The translations under genes and the position numbers were made by a program. Under the pieces are notes generated by a model. That model was not told the DNA's origin and did not search any database. It worked only from the letters and a program-made list of their open reading frames with translations. DNA of 35,223 bases from assembly GCF_014397785.1 (NCBI RefSeq), contig NZ_VZQQ01000060.1, positions 1 through 35,223 on the forward strand, written 5' to 3'. This DNA comes from Paraburkholderia podalyriae (GTDB lineage Bacteria > Pseudomonadota > Gammaproteobacteria > Burkholderiales > Burkholderiaceae). Shown here piece after piece: positions 1 to 8,876 of the stretch (the first letter of the stretch is position 1; each line of letters begins with the position of its first letter).

Positions 1-239
1 GCAGGCATCACGCTGGGCCCTGGTTTCACGGCACCGCAGGTCTCTTCGGCAGCCTGCTTCCGTGCACATCGGAAAGATCGCACGATGAGAGTAACGTGAC
101 GATGTCCGGCCGTCGCGGGCCGCAACGCTATGACAGGTCGCAGGATGCACCGACTTGAGACTAACGCAGAGTTGCTGTGCTTTCTCACGTTATCCGAGAT
201 ATTTGCCTTTCGCACCACCGGAGAGTGGCTGCAGCCCGA

Positions 240-497
240 TCATCTTGTTGAGAGCACGAGGACCTGCTCGACCGGGAGCGCAACATCTCTGGGGTCATCG
301 TTGGACAGGGTCGCACCGTTCAGTCGTCCGCCGTCCCAGTACAGCACTGAGTCGCCAGTGAGGTCGGCGGTTGTGCCGGGCGGGCGGTCGCGAAGAAGCA
401 TACTGATATTCGCACAGTACTTCTCTAGTTCAGCGTCGAGTCCGGCGCTCCTATACTGACGCCGGCTCAGGCCTGCCGTCACGTACTCCAGTCTCAC
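240..497 (-). CDS. Hypothetical small protein (85 aa, GTG start)
   Basis: I do not recognise this protein. It is a short soluble-looking protein without membrane segment or signal peptide. The GTG start overlaps the TGA of the 53-residue ORF just upstream (shared GTGA), an arrangement typical of translational coupling, and this is the main support for it being real. It is the last of four minus-strand ORFs between 240 and 1050. It could also be a decayed fragment of a larger gene, because its frame stays open upstream of the GTG. Confidence 0.35.
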   Translation of the reverse strand: MRLEYVTAGLSRRQYRSAGLDAELEKYCANISMLLRDRPPGTTADLTGDSVLYWDGGRLNGATLSNDDPRDVALPVEQVLVLSTR

Positions 498-655
498 AAA
501 AGCAAAGGCTCGCGGACCAAGGTCCTGCTCACTGCAGCCTCGGTGGCGCAGAAGTGTTCGAAATCGTCCAACGGCGTGTGACCTGGATCATTTTTTGGAA
601 GCTCGCGCCCGCCGATGACGAGTTCCAATAATCGGTCGGGTTCTCCGTAGCACAT
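494..655 (-). CDS. Hypothetical small protein (53 aa)
   Basis: The frame reads MCYGEPDRLLELVIGG and ends in EPLLL. A purine-rich stretch (gagaaagg) lies about five bases before the ATG and could be a ribosome binding site. The stop overlaps the GTG start of the next ORF. It is acidic in the middle, with no membrane segment and no recognised family. The support is the ribosome binding site, the overlap and its codirectional neighbours; homology is unknown to me. Confidence 0.35.
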   Translation of the reverse strand: MCYGEPDRLLELVIGGRELPKNDPGHTPLDDFEHFCATEAAVSRTLVREPLLL

Positions 656-740
656 GACCTTTCTCGCGTTAGTGACAGGAGTTGAAGAGCAAAACGAGTT
701 CCAGCCCGCGCCCGTCAGTGGCTTGCGGAAACGCCGGGAC

Positions 741-923
741 CTAGAAGTGAAAAATCAGCGCGGGCGCCAGAGACGCGGTGAGACGAGCGGCGTTACCCGC
801 CAGAACTCGCCGTCCTGACGATGCGGGGCGGTCGTCGTTGGGGTAGGACGGGACGGCGGGAGCGCAGATCATCTGCAGCAGCCGGTCGCCGAACTGTCCG
901 CTGGACGAGACCTCAGCCAGCAC
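741..923 (-). CDS. Hypothetical small protein (60 aa, GTG start)
   Basis: The GTG start lies inside the end of the 45-residue ORF (11-base overlap, different frame), with a GGAGGAGGAAA stretch just before it that is a strong ribosome binding site. The product begins MLAEVSSSGQFGDRLLQ and has an apolar C-terminus. No family is recognised. Overlap plus a strong ribosome binding site argue for a translated product, but the length makes chance possible. Confidence 0.35.
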   Translation of the reverse strand: MLAEVSSSGQFGDRLLQMICAPAVPSYPNDDRPASSGRRVLAGNAARLTASLAPALIFHF

Positions 924-1050
924 TTTCCTCCTCCATCTGATGAAGCAGCTTCCAGATCAGGGCGCCCTTCGTGCGGTGCCGTGCAACAACGCGCGCCACG
1001 ACTTCCTCAGCGGCGGCCTGGGCGTCAAACAGGACGTAATAGTTCGTCAT
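913..1050 (-). CDS. Hypothetical small protein (45 aa)
   Basis: The product starts MTNYYVLFDAQAAAEEVV and ends in an acidic MEEESAG tail. A GAGGAA ribosome binding site lies 11 to 16 bases upstream, directly after the stop of the dnaE2 remnant (gap about 20 bases). Predicted mostly helical and soluble. It opens a run of four codirectional small ORFs with overlapping joins. Position after dnaE2 could mean it was cotranscribed with that gene before the latter was truncated; function unknown. Confidence 0.4.
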   Translation of the reverse strand: MTNYYVLFDAQAAAEEVVARVVARHRTKGALIWKLLHQMEEESAG

Positions 1051-1070
1051 CGACAGATTTCCTCGTTAAG

Positions 1071-1265
1071 TCAGTGAAAATTGCGGCTCGCCGTTGGTAG
1101 CTCGCCAAGCAGGTGCGACACGTCGACGAGCCGCTGCGCGACCAGATGCTTCACGTCGCCTTCGCGCTGCCATACTCCATAGACAGCGAGAAGCGATGCG
1201 CCCAACGCTTCTCGCCGCTGCCGCTCCAGGGCCGACTGCCAGACGATGACATTGACCGACCCGGT
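1071..1265 (-). pseudogene. dnaE2: C-terminal fragment of error-prone DNA polymerase DnaE2
   Basis: The minus-strand frame encodes about 64 residues beginning around TGSVNVIVW, continuing through LLAVYGVWQREGDVKHLVAQ and ending LPTASRNFH before the TGA. This is the OB-fold tail that ends DnaE2 polymerases of the ImuA-ImuB-DnaE2 mutasome. Everything upstream (PHP and polymerase domains, roughly 1000 residues) is absent; the frame runs into a transposon ATPase at about 1265. The fragment cannot be a working polymerase. The family call rests on recalled conserved tail motifs and is quite specific. Confidence 0.8.
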
Positions 1266-1591
1266 TCGTCGACGAACAATGCGACCGGCCGCTTGTTCTT
1301 CTTGACCAGCTCACGCAGGTCGCGCTCGCGCTTCTCGCCCCGCGTCGGAATGCGGACCTGCTTTTCAGTCGAGAGGTCATAGAACAGCGCCGCAATGAAC
1401 GTCGCCGGCTTGATGCGATGCTTCTCGATCGCGAGCGACTTGGAGACGGTGACGCGCTTCTCATCCTCGAGCGCCTGCTGAAGCCGGCGCAGCATCATCG
1501 TCTTGCCGCTGCCGATGACACCGCACACGGCGATCAACCGTCCTTCGAAGATTGCCCCCTTGGAGCCAGCGATGCGCTTTGTGATGTTCGG
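1265..1591 (-). pseudogene. Truncated AAA ATPase of a transposon (TniB/ExeA-like)
   Basis: The frame reads KGAIFEGRLIAVCG followed by a Walker A motif GVIGSGKT, then ATFIAALFYDLSTEK, GEKRERDLRELV and a Walker B strand VALFVDE where homology stops. This matches the AAA ATPase partner of DDE transposases (TniB/MuB/ExeA-like). The region after Walker B is lost at the junction with dnaE2, and the N-terminus is cut where the lacI-type gene ends: its TAA at 1592-1594 is in frame and directly abuts the fragment. No ATG is present, only a TTG at 1537. Non-functional remnant. Confidence 0.75.
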
Positions 1592-2605
1592 TTAGCGGGG
1601 CGGCCCGTCTGTGTCGCCTGGTTCGATGCGGGGTTGCACGAGGCGGTGCGCACACGGTTCGCGGCCGGATATCGCGCCGAGGATCAGTTCCGCGATGGCC
1701 TCGCCGGACGCGTGCCCGGTCGGCTGCACGACCGCCGTCACCGTGCGAGGGAACGCCACGTCGGCTGGTACGCCGTCGTAGACGATCAGGGAGAGATCCG
1801 CGCCGACTATTTTGCCGCTGTCGCCGATCGCCCGGAATGCGCCCGTTCCAGCGATATTGTTATCGACCAGCACAGCCGACGGCGGTTCGGCGAGCTCGAG
1901 CAGGCTCCGGACCGCTTCGTAGCCGCCCGTTCTGTCGAAAGGGCATTCGATCACCAGTTGCGCCTCGGGCTCGATGCCGGCCTCACGCAGAGCCGTCAAA
2001 AAACCCGCGCGCCGTTGCGCCGCGAAGTTGAGCGTCAGTGGCGCGCTCACCATGCCGATTCTTCGATGCCCGAAGCTGATCAGGCGTTGAGTCGCCGCGC
2101 GAGCACCCGCCTCGTTGTCGAAGTCGAACCATCCGTATGGCTGCTCGCTGTTTGTACGTCCGTACGCGATGAACGGGAAGTCGCGCTCCTGGAGAAACCG
2201 GACGCGCGGATCATCTACCAGCGTGCGCGCCACGATCAGACCATCCACCAGCTTGCCGTCGACGAGGCGCCGGTACGTTTCGAGTTCCGCATTCGGCCGC
2301 GCCGAAACAATGAAAAGGTCCAAGCCGCCTGCTCCCAGACCCTCCGTCACGCCAGCGACGACTTCGCCGAACCTGGGGTCGCCGAGCGCATTGGCACCGA
2401 ATGGATACACCAGTCCCACGGCCTCCGCACGGCCTGTGGCAAGCCGGCGAGCCGTGGGGTCGGCGTGATAGCCGAGTTCCTGGGCGGCCTGCCTGACTCG
2501 CGCCCGGGTGGCTTCGCTTACATCGTCGTATCCGTTTAGCGCCCGGCTCACGGTCGTTCGCGAAAGACCAAGCGAGATCGATAGCGTTTTCAAGTTCACC
2601 TTCAC
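1592..2605 (-). CDS. LacI-family regulator of the adjacent fructan genes
   Basis: Predicted 337-residue DNA-binding repressor or activator. A GTG start at 2605 is chosen because it puts the LacI helix-turn-helix at the very N-terminus (KVNLKTLSISLGLSRTTVSRALNGY, quoted here as two parts: KVNLKTLSISLG and LSRTTVSRALNGY), as in the whole family; the frame is open 44 codons further upstream but that extension is not LacI-like. The periplasmic-binding-protein-like effector domain follows from about residue 60 (EAVGLVYP) to the end. It is transcribed divergently from the levansucrase gene, and two perfect palindromes of the LacI-operator type lie between them at 2711-2748, so it most likely controls levan synthesis and turnover and perhaps itself. 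The effector is probably a sugar such as sucrose or fructose, which is inference. The length is normal, and the stop directly abuts transposon debris. Confidence 0.88.
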   Translation of the reverse strand: MKVNLKTLSISLGLSRTTVSRALNGYDDVSEATRARVRQAAQELGYHADPTARRLATGRAEAVGLVYPFGANALGDPRFGEVVAGVTEGLGAGGLDLFIVSARPNAELETYRRLVDGKLVDGLIVARTLVDDPRVRFLQERDFPFIAYGRTNSEQPYGWFDFDNEAGARAATQRLISFGHRRIGMVSAPLTLNFAAQRRAGFLTALREAGIEPEAQLVIECPFDRTGGYEAVRSLLELAEPPSAVLVDNNIAGTGAFRAIGDSGKIVGADLSLIVYDGVPADVAFPRTVTAVVQPTGHASGEAIAELILGAISGREPCAHRLVQPRIEPGDTDGPPR

Positions 2606-2710
2606 TGTGCCACCTCTGGACTCCCCGTTTCCAATCCACCGGCGCCGTCGCTGAAAACGGCCGGCATGCCGAAGTACGCACATCGTACACGTCCACACAA
2701 ACGTTTGACG

Positions 2711-2748
2711 TCCAAACCGGTTTGGATTAGCATTCAAACCGGTTTGGA
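2711..2748. promoter_or_regulatory. Paired LacI-type operators upstream of levansucrase
   Basis: TCCAAACCGGTTTGGA (2711-2726) is a perfect 16-base palindrome; TTCAAACCGGTTTGGA (2733-2748) repeats its core CAAACCGGTTTG. Centres are 22 bases apart, about two helical turns, so two dimers could sit on the same face. The central CG and the half-site shape are typical of LacI-family operators. The pair lies 60 bases before the levansucrase start and about 106 bases before the regulator start. A TTTAAATAT stretch at 2756-2764 could be the -10 region of the levansucrase promoter, which would place the second operator over the -35 position. Confidence 0.85.
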
Positions 2749-2807
2749 CGTGGCCTTTAAATATCTTGCTCAGCTACTTTTTTCGACCCTTTCAGGAAGC
2801 GAACCCT

Positions 2808-4415
<1,608 letters not shown>

Positions 4416-4429
4416 GTCTGTCTATCGTC

Positions 4430-4467
4430 CGTGGGCGGATGGCGGTCCGATCTGCCATCCGCCCACG
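4430..4467. terminator. Strong hairpin after levansucrase
   Basis: Perfect 14-base inverted repeat (CGTGGGCGGATGGC, 10-base loop, GCCATCCGCCCACG) starting 15 bases after the levansucrase stop. No T-run follows, so it may be a transcript-end stabiliser or attenuator separating levansucrase from the downstream genes and not a classic intrinsic terminator. Confidence 0.6.
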
Positions 4468-4498
4468 AAATCACCAACGCGAGTATGAGCGAGGCGCC

Positions 4499-4786
4499 AT
4501 GAGCAGATGGATTCCGGATCTGTCCGCGCACGGCGGCCCCGCGTATCTCGCCATAGCGGATGAAATCGAAACGGCGATACGCGTCGGGGGCTTCAAGGCC
4601 GGCGACCGCTTGCCGTCGCAGCGCATGCTCGCCGATTTCCTCGGCCTGCGTTTGAACACGGTGAACCGCGCCATGCGCGAGACGGCGCGCCGCGGGTTGA
4701 CCACGGGCAGCGCCCGCCGCGGCACCATCATTCGCGGGTCGTCGCTCCACGAGGCGCATCGATCACGCTTTCCGGAGGCGGCATGA
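4499..4786 (+). CDS. Stand-alone GntR-type winged helix protein
   Basis: A 95-residue protein consisting of little more than a GntR-family winged helix: GGPAYLAIADEIETAI, then FKAGDRLPSQRMLADFLG, then RLNTVNRAMRETARRGL and a wing ending RRGTIIRG. GntR and MocR proteins normally carry a C-terminal effector or aminotransferase-like domain of 100-350 residues, absent here. The N-terminus (GPAYLAIADEIE) is most like the MocR type, so this may be a MocR regulator cut down to its DNA-binding domain. It sits between levansucrase and the fructanase in the same direction, with gcgagg about 8 bases before the ATG. A role in regulating the fructanase is inference; it may be a relic. Confidence 0.75.
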   Translation: MSRWIPDLSAHGGPAYLAIADEIETAIRVGGFKAGDRLPSQRMLADFLGLRLNTVNRAMRETARRGLTTGSARRGTIIRGSSLHEAHRSRFPEAA

Positions 4787-4835
4787 CGCTACGTCTTCCG
4801 TCTTCCGCCTTGTAGCACCGAGGAAACGACCACTC

Positions 4836-6464
4836 ATGCATGAACTGCTGTATCCCTTCTTTCTTTTCCAACGCTCGCTGGCGGCCTGGCTTTTTGGCGC
4901 GCTGGCCGTTTCAGCCGCGGCCTGCGCCGCATCGCCGACTCCATCCGCCACGGCACAAGCCGCCGATGTCGGCACGCCGCAATGGCGTTCGGTGCTTCAC
5001 TACACGCCGCAGCGCAACTGGATGAACGATCCAAACGGGCTGGTGTACTACAAGGGCCTTTATCATCTGTTCTATCAGTACAATCCGAACGGCAATTTCT
5101 GGGGCGATATGTCGTGGGGACATGCCACCAGTCGCGACCTGATGCACTGGCATGAACAACCGGTTGCCATGCGCGCGGAGGAAACGGAAGAGATCTTCTC
5201 GGGTTCGATTGTCGTAGACGCGCACAATACGTCGGGTTTGGGCGCGGCGAATTCGCCGCCTCTGGTGGCGCTTTACACGAGCATGTACAAAGCCGGCTCC
5301 GGGCATGAGGCCGGCACCCAGGCGCAATCGCTTGCATACAGTACTGACGACGGCAAGACATGGCGACAGTATTCGCGCAATCCCGTGCTGACGCTCGATC
5401 CGGAATCCAAAAACTTTCGTGATCCTAAGGTGTCGTGGTACGCGCAGGGCGGCTACTGGCTGATGACCACCGTTGTCGCGGACGCGCACGTGGTCAAGAT
5501 CTACCGCTCGAATAACCTGATCGACTGGACATTCCTGAGCGACTTCAGTCTTCCCGGCGTTCCTCATCGAGAAGCGCTCTGGGAAATGCCGGATCTATTT
5601 CCGCTTCTGCTCGACGGCGATAGTCGCCAGCAGAAGTGGGTCATGATTCTCAACGTCAATCCATGGTCGATTGCCGGTGGATCCGGCGCGATGTATTTCG
5701 TCGGCAACTTCGACGGTAAGACGTTCACGCCGGAGCATGTGCCGACGGCAGGTGCGGATCCCGCGGACTATCAGTGGCTCGATCACGGCGCCGACTATTA
5801 CGCAGCCGGGACCATCACCAACGCTCCGGGCGGCGACGCAATCACACTAGGCTGGATGAGCAACTGGGACTACGCCCAGCAGGTGCCCACCACACCATGG
5901 AAGGGAGCGATGGCGCTGCCGCGCTTGCTCGCACTCAAGACCGTCGGCGGCGTGCCGCGACTCATCTCTACGCCAATCGAGCAATACGCGCGCCTCTTGC
6001 GCGAAGATAAGACCACGCGCGTGAACACATTCAGCGTGTCGTCGGCGACGCAGCAACTTGCTGTATCCACGCGAGGCATCGTGCAGAACATCGCTTTGAC
6101 GATTAGCCCACATTCCGCCCGGCGTGCCGGCATCATCGTAAGGGGCTCGGAGAATGGAGAGGTCGGCACCCGTATTTTCTACGACACGACTAGCCGGACG
6201 TTGACACTCGACCGTTCGAAGTCTGGAGAGACCGGTTTTTCGAACGCGTTCAGCAAGCAGCACATCGTCAATCTGCCGTTGGAGAACGGCAAGCTGCCGC
6301 TCACCATCGTAGTCGACAGGAACTCGGTGGAAGTATTCGCCGATCACGGCCGCAGAGTCATCACCGATCTCATCTTTCCGGCGTCGACCGACAACCGGAT
6401 CTCTGTATTTGCCGACGACGGCGAAGCGACGTTCAGCGACATCGCCGTGACGAATCTTCTTTAG
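4836..6464 (+). CDS. Secreted exo-fructanase (levanase/inulinase, GH32)
   Basis: Hydrolyses beta-fructoside bonds of levan, inulin or sucrose outside the cytoplasm. The 542-residue product has an apolar N-terminal stretch (about residues 5-30) followed by an Ala/Pro/Thr-rich linker, consistent with export; Cys30 in SAAAC is a weak lipobox only. The GH32 five-bladed propeller starts near HYTPQRNWMNDPNG with nucleophile Asp65; Asp196 lies in the FRDPK motif and acid/base Glu250 in LWEMPDLF. The usual Cys after the Glu (ECP) is Met here. The C-terminal beta-sandwich (about 400-542) contains the family hallmark VEVFADHGRRVITD. The start is preceded by gaggaaac. With levansucrase upstream it forms a make-and-mobilise levan pair. 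Confidence 0.92.
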   Translation: MHELLYPFFLFQRSLAAWLFGALAVSAAACAASPTPSATAQAADVGTPQWRSVLHYTPQRNWMNDPNGLVYYKGLYHLFYQYNPNGNFWGDMSWGHATSRDLMHWHEQPVAMRAEETEEIFSGSIVVDAHNTSGLGAANSPPLVALYTSMYKAGSGHEAGTQAQSLAYSTDDGKTWRQYSRNPVLTLDPESKNFRDPKVSWYAQGGYWLMTTVVADAHVVKIYRSNNLIDWTFLSDFSLPGVPHREALWEMPDLFPLLLDGDSRQQKWVMILNVNPWSIAGGSGAMYFVGNFDGKTFTPEHVPTAGADPADYQWLDHGADYYAAGTITNAPGGDAITLGWMSNWDYAQQVPTTPWKGAMALPRLLALKTVGGVPRLISTPIEQYARLLREDKTTRVNTFSVSSATQQLAVSTRGIVQNIALTISPHSARRAGIIVRGSENGEVGTRIFYDTTSRTLTLDRSKSGETGFSNAFSKQHIVNLPLENGKLPLTIVVDRNSVEVFADHGRRVITDLIFPASTDNRISVFADDGEATFSDIAVTNLL

Positions 6465-6608
6465 TCGGCGATCGGTATCAGCGCGCAGCGTCTACGCGTT
6501 GTGGAAATATGCTGATGAGGGGCTCGAGCAATTGACATGTTTAATTCGCGTCCCGGAATCCATTGCCCAGCAAGCTTTCAGGGCATTTAATGCAGTGGGG
6601 TCCTGCGA

Positions 6609-6644
6609 GTTGACAATTTTAATGTCCCAACGTTGACAACTTTA
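6609..6644. repeat. Direct repeat GTTGACAA-YTTTA, 23-base period
   Basis: GTTGACAATTTTA (6609-6621) recurs as GTTGACAACTTTA (6632-6644). A related TTGACATGTTTA lies at 6532-6543. The spacing resembles the sub-terminal repeats of IS21-type ends, but no transposase remnant is adjacent; alternatively these are repeated regulator sites or -35 elements. The rest of 6465-6669 holds nothing I can recognise. Confidence 0.4.
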
Positions 6645-6669
6645 TTGCGTTCTACGCCTGCGGACCCGC

Positions 6670-6918
6670 TCACGCTGCCAGCGCGTAAGCACGCATCGCA
6701 GGCCGTGCCGATGAGGGCGGGAACACGCACCAAAATCCGTCATCATGACGGAAAAAGAAGAGTGTCAGCGAGCCCGTGTCGCGCAACGACTCAACCCGTA
6801 CGCAACGACCGTGGCCCGACTTCGCACGACTGTACCGAGTCAGGCGAACCGGCGCGGACGGAGTTGGCGCAACCCATTTTTCGATGAGCCAACGCAACGA
6901 TTTCTCCTGGGTGTCCAT
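6670..6918 (-). CDS. Small conserved orphan protein (82 aa)
   Basis: The product starts MDTQEKSLRWLIEKWVAPTP and ends with FFFRHDDGFWCVFPP plus an Ala-rich tail. This resembles a family of short uncharacterised proteins I recall from Burkholderia-type genomes; function is unknown. The ATG at 6918 is preferred over the upstream one at 6993 because a good ribosome binding site (aaggag) stands 7-12 bases before it. The C-terminal FFFRHDDG block suggests a beta hairpin. It is divergent from the tetR-type gene, and two candidate TetR operators lie 60-95 bases upstream of its start, so it may be a target of that regulator. Confidence 0.7.
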   Translation of the reverse strand: MDTQEKSLRWLIEKWVAPTPSAPVRLTRYSRAKSGHGRCVRVESLRDTGSLTLFFFRHDDGFWCVFPPSSARPAMRAYALAA

Positions 6919-6977
6919 CACTACTGCTCCTTCAACCAACTTGCCGTTGATGCCGCCCGTCTGTCTGCGATGTTTTA

Positions 6978-7013
6978 TTGGTCTCATGACCAAATACTAG
7001 CGGTCAAATGACC
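6978..7013. promoter_or_regulatory. Two candidate TetR operators
   Basis: TTGGTC-TCAT-GACCAA (6978-6993) is a perfect 6+6 inverted repeat with a four-base spacer; GGTC-AAAT-GACC (7002-7013) repeats the same half-sites. Centres are 22 bases apart. Both lie between the divergent 82-aa protein gene and the tetR-type gene. Confidence 0.7.
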
Positions 7014-7166
7014 AATATTCAAGCTCGATTTTTTGAAAGGGAGAGTACTGATAAGTAAGATGATCTAGCGCCTGTGAAGTAACTACTACATTGCAACTCT
7101 GCGCCTAAGGCCTGCCTAACGGTCATTCTGTCTATGCTTAATTGGTTTTTTGACCTACGATGAATC

Positions 7167-7178
7167 GGTCATGTGACA
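7167..7178. promoter_or_regulatory. Third candidate TetR half-site pair near the regulator start
   Basis: GGTC-ATGT-GACA matches the GGTC-N4-GACC pattern of the two upstream sites with one mismatch and lies 53 bases before the tetR-type ATG, a position suitable for autorepression. Between the site groups (7014-7166) the sequence is relatively AT-rich with no gene. Confidence 0.45.
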
Positions 7179-7230
7179 GAGAGCGATAGCCGCGAGGGCT
7201 CGCAATCGATACTGAAGGAATGGAGCGGGG

Positions 7231-7890
7231 ATGAAGGACATCACCATTACATCGGCACAGATGCTTGGCACGGATTCAGCAACTGAGCTCAAGCATCGAG
7301 GCAATCGAGTGACGCGCGTGCCGGAGATCATCGAAGTTTCGATGAACGTCTTCGCGACCTTGGGGAACGCGGGGTTCACCCAACGCAAGGTCGCGAGCGA
7401 TGCGGGCATTCGCTTGAGTACATTGCAGCACTACTTCGGTACTCGGGAAGACCTGCTAAGAGCCACGCTGAAGGCAATGGCGGACCGTTACATCGAGCTT
7501 TTTCGCGCCCTTGCGAAAGACAAGCTGCTATCGCCTGAAGCCCGCCTTGATGCGATCATGGATGAGACGTTCGCCGGAATCATGGCACCCGATGCCAGAA
7601 CCGCCGCGTTCGCTCTCGAACACTGGAGTCTCGCTGAGCGTGAGGATTTTGCGCGCAAGCTTTCGGCGGAAATCACCGCTGAATTCCAGGACATATTCAC
7701 GGGCCTCGTTGCGAAAATCAACCCTGCGCTGACGTCGGGGGAATGTGCGCTTCGCGGCGCGCTGCTCGTATCGCAATTGCAAGGTTTGCTCGTTTTCCTT
7801 CGGCGCGCCGGGGACAACGCACCCGATCCGAACGCATTTCTGGCGGCGGCTAAAGTCGTTTGGAAGGCATTGAGCAAGGCGCCGCAGTAG
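7231..7890 (+). CDS. TetR-family regulator
   Basis: A 219-residue one-component repressor. A non-conserved leader of about 25 residues precedes the TetR helix-turn-helix, seen as PEIIEVSMNVFATLGNAGFT, then RKVASDAGIRLSTLQHYFG and TREDLLRAT (about residues 29-80). The all-helical ligand domain follows (TSGECALRGALLVSQLQGLL near the C-terminus), similar to proteins with a TetR_C domain controlling transport or xenobiotic genes. The ligand is unknown. Inverted repeats GGTC-N4-GACC upstream are good operator candidates. A start further in (ATG at codon 39) would cut into the HTH, so the 7231 start, preceded by ggagcgggg, is kept. The gene downstream is IS debris, so its natural target may have been lost. 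Confidence 0.88.
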   Translation: MKDITITSAQMLGTDSATELKHRGNRVTRVPEIIEVSMNVFATLGNAGFTQRKVASDAGIRLSTLQHYFGTREDLLRATLKAMADRYIELFRALAKDKLLSPEARLDAIMDETFAGIMAPDARTAAFALEHWSLAEREDFARKLSAEITAEFQDIFTGLVAKINPALTSGECALRGALLVSQLQGLLVFLRRAGDNAPDPNAFLAAAKVVWKALSKAPQ

Positions 7891-7943
7891 CGTCTTGTTC
7901 GCTACCGCTTGGCGAGTGTCGCCATCATTTCATTCAACTAGTA

Positions 7944-8562
7944 CTACTGTATTAACAACCAGGCGGTTTTCCGGCCGCAGCACGGGCACCGTTCAAGGCA
8001 AGCAAGTAAGGCGGCGGCAAGTTCCAATCGCGACGTTGTGATGGAATCCGCCACGTGTCGCTGCTTACGTAGGGGCGGCCCGGGGCCGGAAGCCTTCGGG
8101 TAAGGAAGACACCTCGCCGAGTAACCGATGAACTCGAGTTTTTTGCACCACCAAACGTTCGGTGACGAGAAAGCCGTAGGTCGCGATGCACTGCGTCGCG
8201 TGGTGGTGAAAGCCGCGCCAGCCGCGTCCCTCGAAATGCTCCAAGCCGAGTTCCTGCTTGAGCTCCTGGTAATCGCGCTCAATACGCCAGCGCAGTTTTG
8301 CGAGTCGCACGAGTTCCTTGATAGGCGTATCAGCCGGCAACGTACTGAGGAAGTACGTGGTCGGCTCGACTTCTGCTTTGGGCCACTCGATGAGCAACCA
8401 TTGCGCCGCACTGGTCTCGCCTGATCGGGCTGCGCGGGAGGCGCAATCCAACCGGAGCGCCGCAAAGCGCGACGACAGGGCGGCGTTGGTGCCTTGCTGC
8501 CAACCATCCTAAGTGACACGGATAACCGTATGCTTCGCGTCGAGAGGCGCTAGTTCGCTCAT
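7944..8562 (-). pseudogene. Decayed IS701/IS4-type DDE transposase, C-terminal part
   Basis: The main frame carries the typical C-terminal block of IS701-like transposases: QWLLIEWPKAEVEPTTYFLS, then LRWRIERDYQELKQELGL, then GRGWRGFHHHATQCIA; YQELKQELGL contains the catalytic Glu region (YREK-like). Two defects are visible: an in-frame TAG at 8509-8511 upstream of GTNAALSSRFAAL, and a frameshift near 8065-8095, after which the true tail (QRHVADSITTSRLELAAALL, then RCPCCGRK) continues in another frame to 7944. The N-terminal half with the first catalytic Asp residues is missing. It inactivates nothing obvious, lying between a TetR-type gene and an orphan gene. Confidence 0.85.
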
Positions 8563-8876
8563 GCGGGAAACTGCCGTCCGGCTGCTTAGCGCCGCCGCCG
8601 TCAACAATCCTCGACATTACTGACGTAAGCCCCGGTCCGCCCGAATGTCGGCAAAGGTCGAGAAGCACTGGCAAGTTACCGGGCAGGTTTCCGACGCGAA
8701 CCAGCCCTTCGAGTGGCTGCTTCGTGGGTTGGACGAACGGCAGAAACTGGCCGTCTTTTGCCTGTCGTTGCCCAGCATCCGATCCCTTTCAAGAGCGAGC
8801 ACAAGCACCCTGCCATTACGGCTTTCGGGGTCACAATGGAGCTACACTGAAAGAGCAATCGAAGCAGGAGAAAGCC

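Noticed and set aside
1418..2539. Plus-strand open frame of 373 codons opposite the lacI-type gene
   Set aside because: Antisense shadow of the LacI-family gene; Arg-rich, motif-free product.
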